Shown in pieces: positions 5,562-6,625 of a DNA stretch of 6,625 bases (positions within the stretch are counted from its first letter, which is position 1; each line of letters opens with the position of its first letter). The position numbers and the translations under genes were made by a program. The notes under the pieces are model-generated. The model ran no database searches, was not told where the DNA came from, and saw nothing but the letters and a program-made list of their open reading frames with translations. Origin of the DNA: Clostridiales bacterium UBA3705 (GTDB lineage Bacteria; Bacillota_A; Clostridia; Oscillospirales; Oscillospiraceae); the NCBI GenBank assembly GCA_002372735.1, contig DFIE01000058.1, positions 268 through 6,892 of the forward strand, read 5' to 3'.

Positions 5562-6625
5562 TTGCCCTCCAGCTGGGCGTTGGCCTCTTCCTCCAGCACC
5601 CGGTAGGCCACCTTGCCCACCAGCGTCTTGGGCAGATCCTCCCGGAACTCGATCTCATAGGGCATGGCGTACTTGGCAATGTGCTTGCGGCAGTAGGCCA
5701 TCAGCTCCTCCCGGGTGGCGTCGTTGGGCTCGTAGCCCGGGCGCAGCACCACAAAGGCCTTGACCTTCTGCTTTTTGTAGTCGTCCTTCACGCCCACCAC
5801 GCAGGAGAGCAGGACCTTTTCGTGGCCGTCAATGATGTTCTCCAGCTGGCTGGGGTAGACGTTGTAGCCGGAGGTGATGATCATCCGCTTGATCCGCTGG
5901 CGGAAGTAGACAAAGCCGTCGGCGTCCATGGCGCCCAAATCGCCGGTGTGGAGCCAGATCCGGCCGTCGCTGTGGCGGCGGAGGGTCTGGGCGGTCTCCT
6001 CGGGGTTGTCCACATAGCACATCATCACAGAGGGGCCGGAGATGCAGATCTCGCCCTCGATGTTGGGCTCCACCTCTTCCTCAGTGCCGGGCTTGACGAT
6101 CTGGTAGTAGGTATCCGGGAAGGGCACGCCGATGGACCCGGAGCGGGCATAGTCCTTGGGGGTCAGGCAGGAGGCGGTGACGCACTCGGTGGTGCCGTAG
6201 CCCTCCCGGATCTGGATCTTGGCGTTGTGGGCCTTCAGGAAGTCGTCCACCTTGTGCTTCAGCTCGATGGACAGGGAGTCGCCGCCGGAGAACATGCCGT
6301 CCAGGAAGCTGAGATCCGCGCCCTCCAGCAGGTCGGTGCGCAGCAGGGCCTCAAACAGGGTGGGCACGCCGGGGATCAGGTTGGGCTGCTTTTTGATGAG
6401 CAGCTGGGCATAGGTCTGCACGTTGAACCGGGGCACCAGGATGCACCGGGCGCCGCCCACCAGGGCGGTGTGGATGCCGATGCCCAGGCCGAAGCCGTGG
6501 AAGACCGGCATCACGGAGAGCATCTTCTTGCCCACAATGTCCGGCAGGCCCGAGGCCGCAATGGTCTGCAGGGCGGTGGCGTTGAAGTTCAGCGACGAGA
6601 GCAGGATGCCCTTGGTGGTGCCGGT
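5558..6625 (-). CDS. Acyl-CoA ligase (AMP-binding, FadD-like), C-terminal 355 residues; start lies outside the window
   Basis: An adenylate-forming enzyme that activates a carboxylic acid, probably a fatty acid, with ATP and then CoA. The open frame continues to the right edge, so about 200 N-terminal residues are missing against the usual 500-560. Numbering visible residues from the edge, TGTTKG at 1-6 is the end of the phosphate-binding loop (KP of the classical TGKPKG replaced by TT). FSGGDSLS lies near 112-119, YGTTEC at 143-148 is the adenine-binding motif, TGD at 227-229 binds the ribose, and the hinge region follows with RQRIKRMIITSGYNVYPSQLE (242-262). PKTLVGKVAYR (332-342) includes the C-terminal catalytic Lys (338). 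All main residues are present, so the enzyme should be active. It heads the visible cluster and overlaps the DUF1624 gene by 4 bp. The exact substrate cannot be read from the sequence. Confidence 0.92.
   Translation of the reverse strand, partial: TGTTKGILLSSLNFNATALQTIAASGLPDIVGKKMLSVMPVFHGFGLGIGIHTALVGGARCILVPRFNVQTYAQLLIKKQPNLIPGVPTLFEALLRTDLLEGADLSFLDGMFSGGDSLSIELKHKVDDFLKAHNAKIQIREGYGTTECVTASCLTPKDYARSGSIGVPFPDTYYQIVKPGTEEEVEPNIEGEICISGPSVMMCYVDNPEETAQTLRRHSDGRIWLHTGDLGAMDADGFVYFRQRIKRMIITSGYNVYPSQLENIIDGHEKVLLSCVVGVKDDYKKQKVKAFVVLRPGYEPNDATREELMAYCRKHIAKYAMPYEIEFREDLPKTLVGKVAYRVLEEEANAQLEGK

Noticed and set aside
4893..5606. Plus-strand open frame of 237 codons rich in Gln, His and Pro
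   Set aside because: It is the antisense of the DUF1624 membrane protein; the Gln/His richness is the reverse reading of Leu and Val/Met codons.
6533..6535. GTG at 6535 as the start of the acyl-CoA ligase
   Set aside because: The frame stays open to the window edge and the upstream codons encode the end of the phosphate-binding loop (TGTTKG), so the gene starts outside the window.

Overview
The window looks like chromosomal DNA of a high-GC, spore-forming, low-oxygen Firmicute, most likely of the Oscillospiraceae/Flavonifractor type. This is inferred from the GC-rich, C/G-ending codons, the SLH repeats carrying the CTRGQIVTFLWR signature, a YlmC/YmxH-type PRC-barrel protein and a DUF1653 protein. 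No rRNA, tRNA, CRISPR array, insertion sequence or phage gene is visible. All eight supported genes lie on the minus strand, so transcription runs from position 6625 towards position 1.

From right to left, a compact seven-gene cluster covers about 6625 to 1295. It holds an acyl-CoA ligase (AMP-binding enzyme, N-terminus outside the window), a DUF1624/HGSNAT-like membrane acyltransferase, a soluble protein of the E2/chloramphenicol-acetyltransferase fold, a DUF1653 protein, a GT2 polyprenyl-phosphate-type glycosyltransferase, a fused CcdA-thioredoxin protein and a YlmC/YmxH-family PRC-barrel protein. Junctions are very tight: 4-bp ATGA overlaps at 5558-5561 and 3868-3871, an 11-bp overlap at 2891-2901, and gaps of 17 and 27 bp elsewhere. 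This suggests one transcription unit with translational coupling. A hairpin at 1576-1610, between the CcdA-thioredoxin gene and the PRC-barrel gene, may end or attenuate transcription; it also contains the ribosome binding site of the last gene.

A GC-rich terminator (1254-1285) closes the cluster. Directly behind it is a textbook vegetative promoter (TTGACA, 16 bp, TATAAT) with a strong Shine-Dalgarno site. It drives a secreted SLH-domain protein whose C-terminus runs off the left edge.

The first three genes form an acyl-activation plus two acyltransferase-fold set that could act together on a lipid or glycan, and the GT2 enzyme would fit such an envelope pathway. The E2-like member has Glu where the family has its catalytic His, so its role is open. 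This set is the best candidate for an undescribed system here, but the pathway is inference. The CcdA-thioredoxin protein would carry reducing power across the membrane, and the PRC-barrel protein is of a type linked to sporulation.
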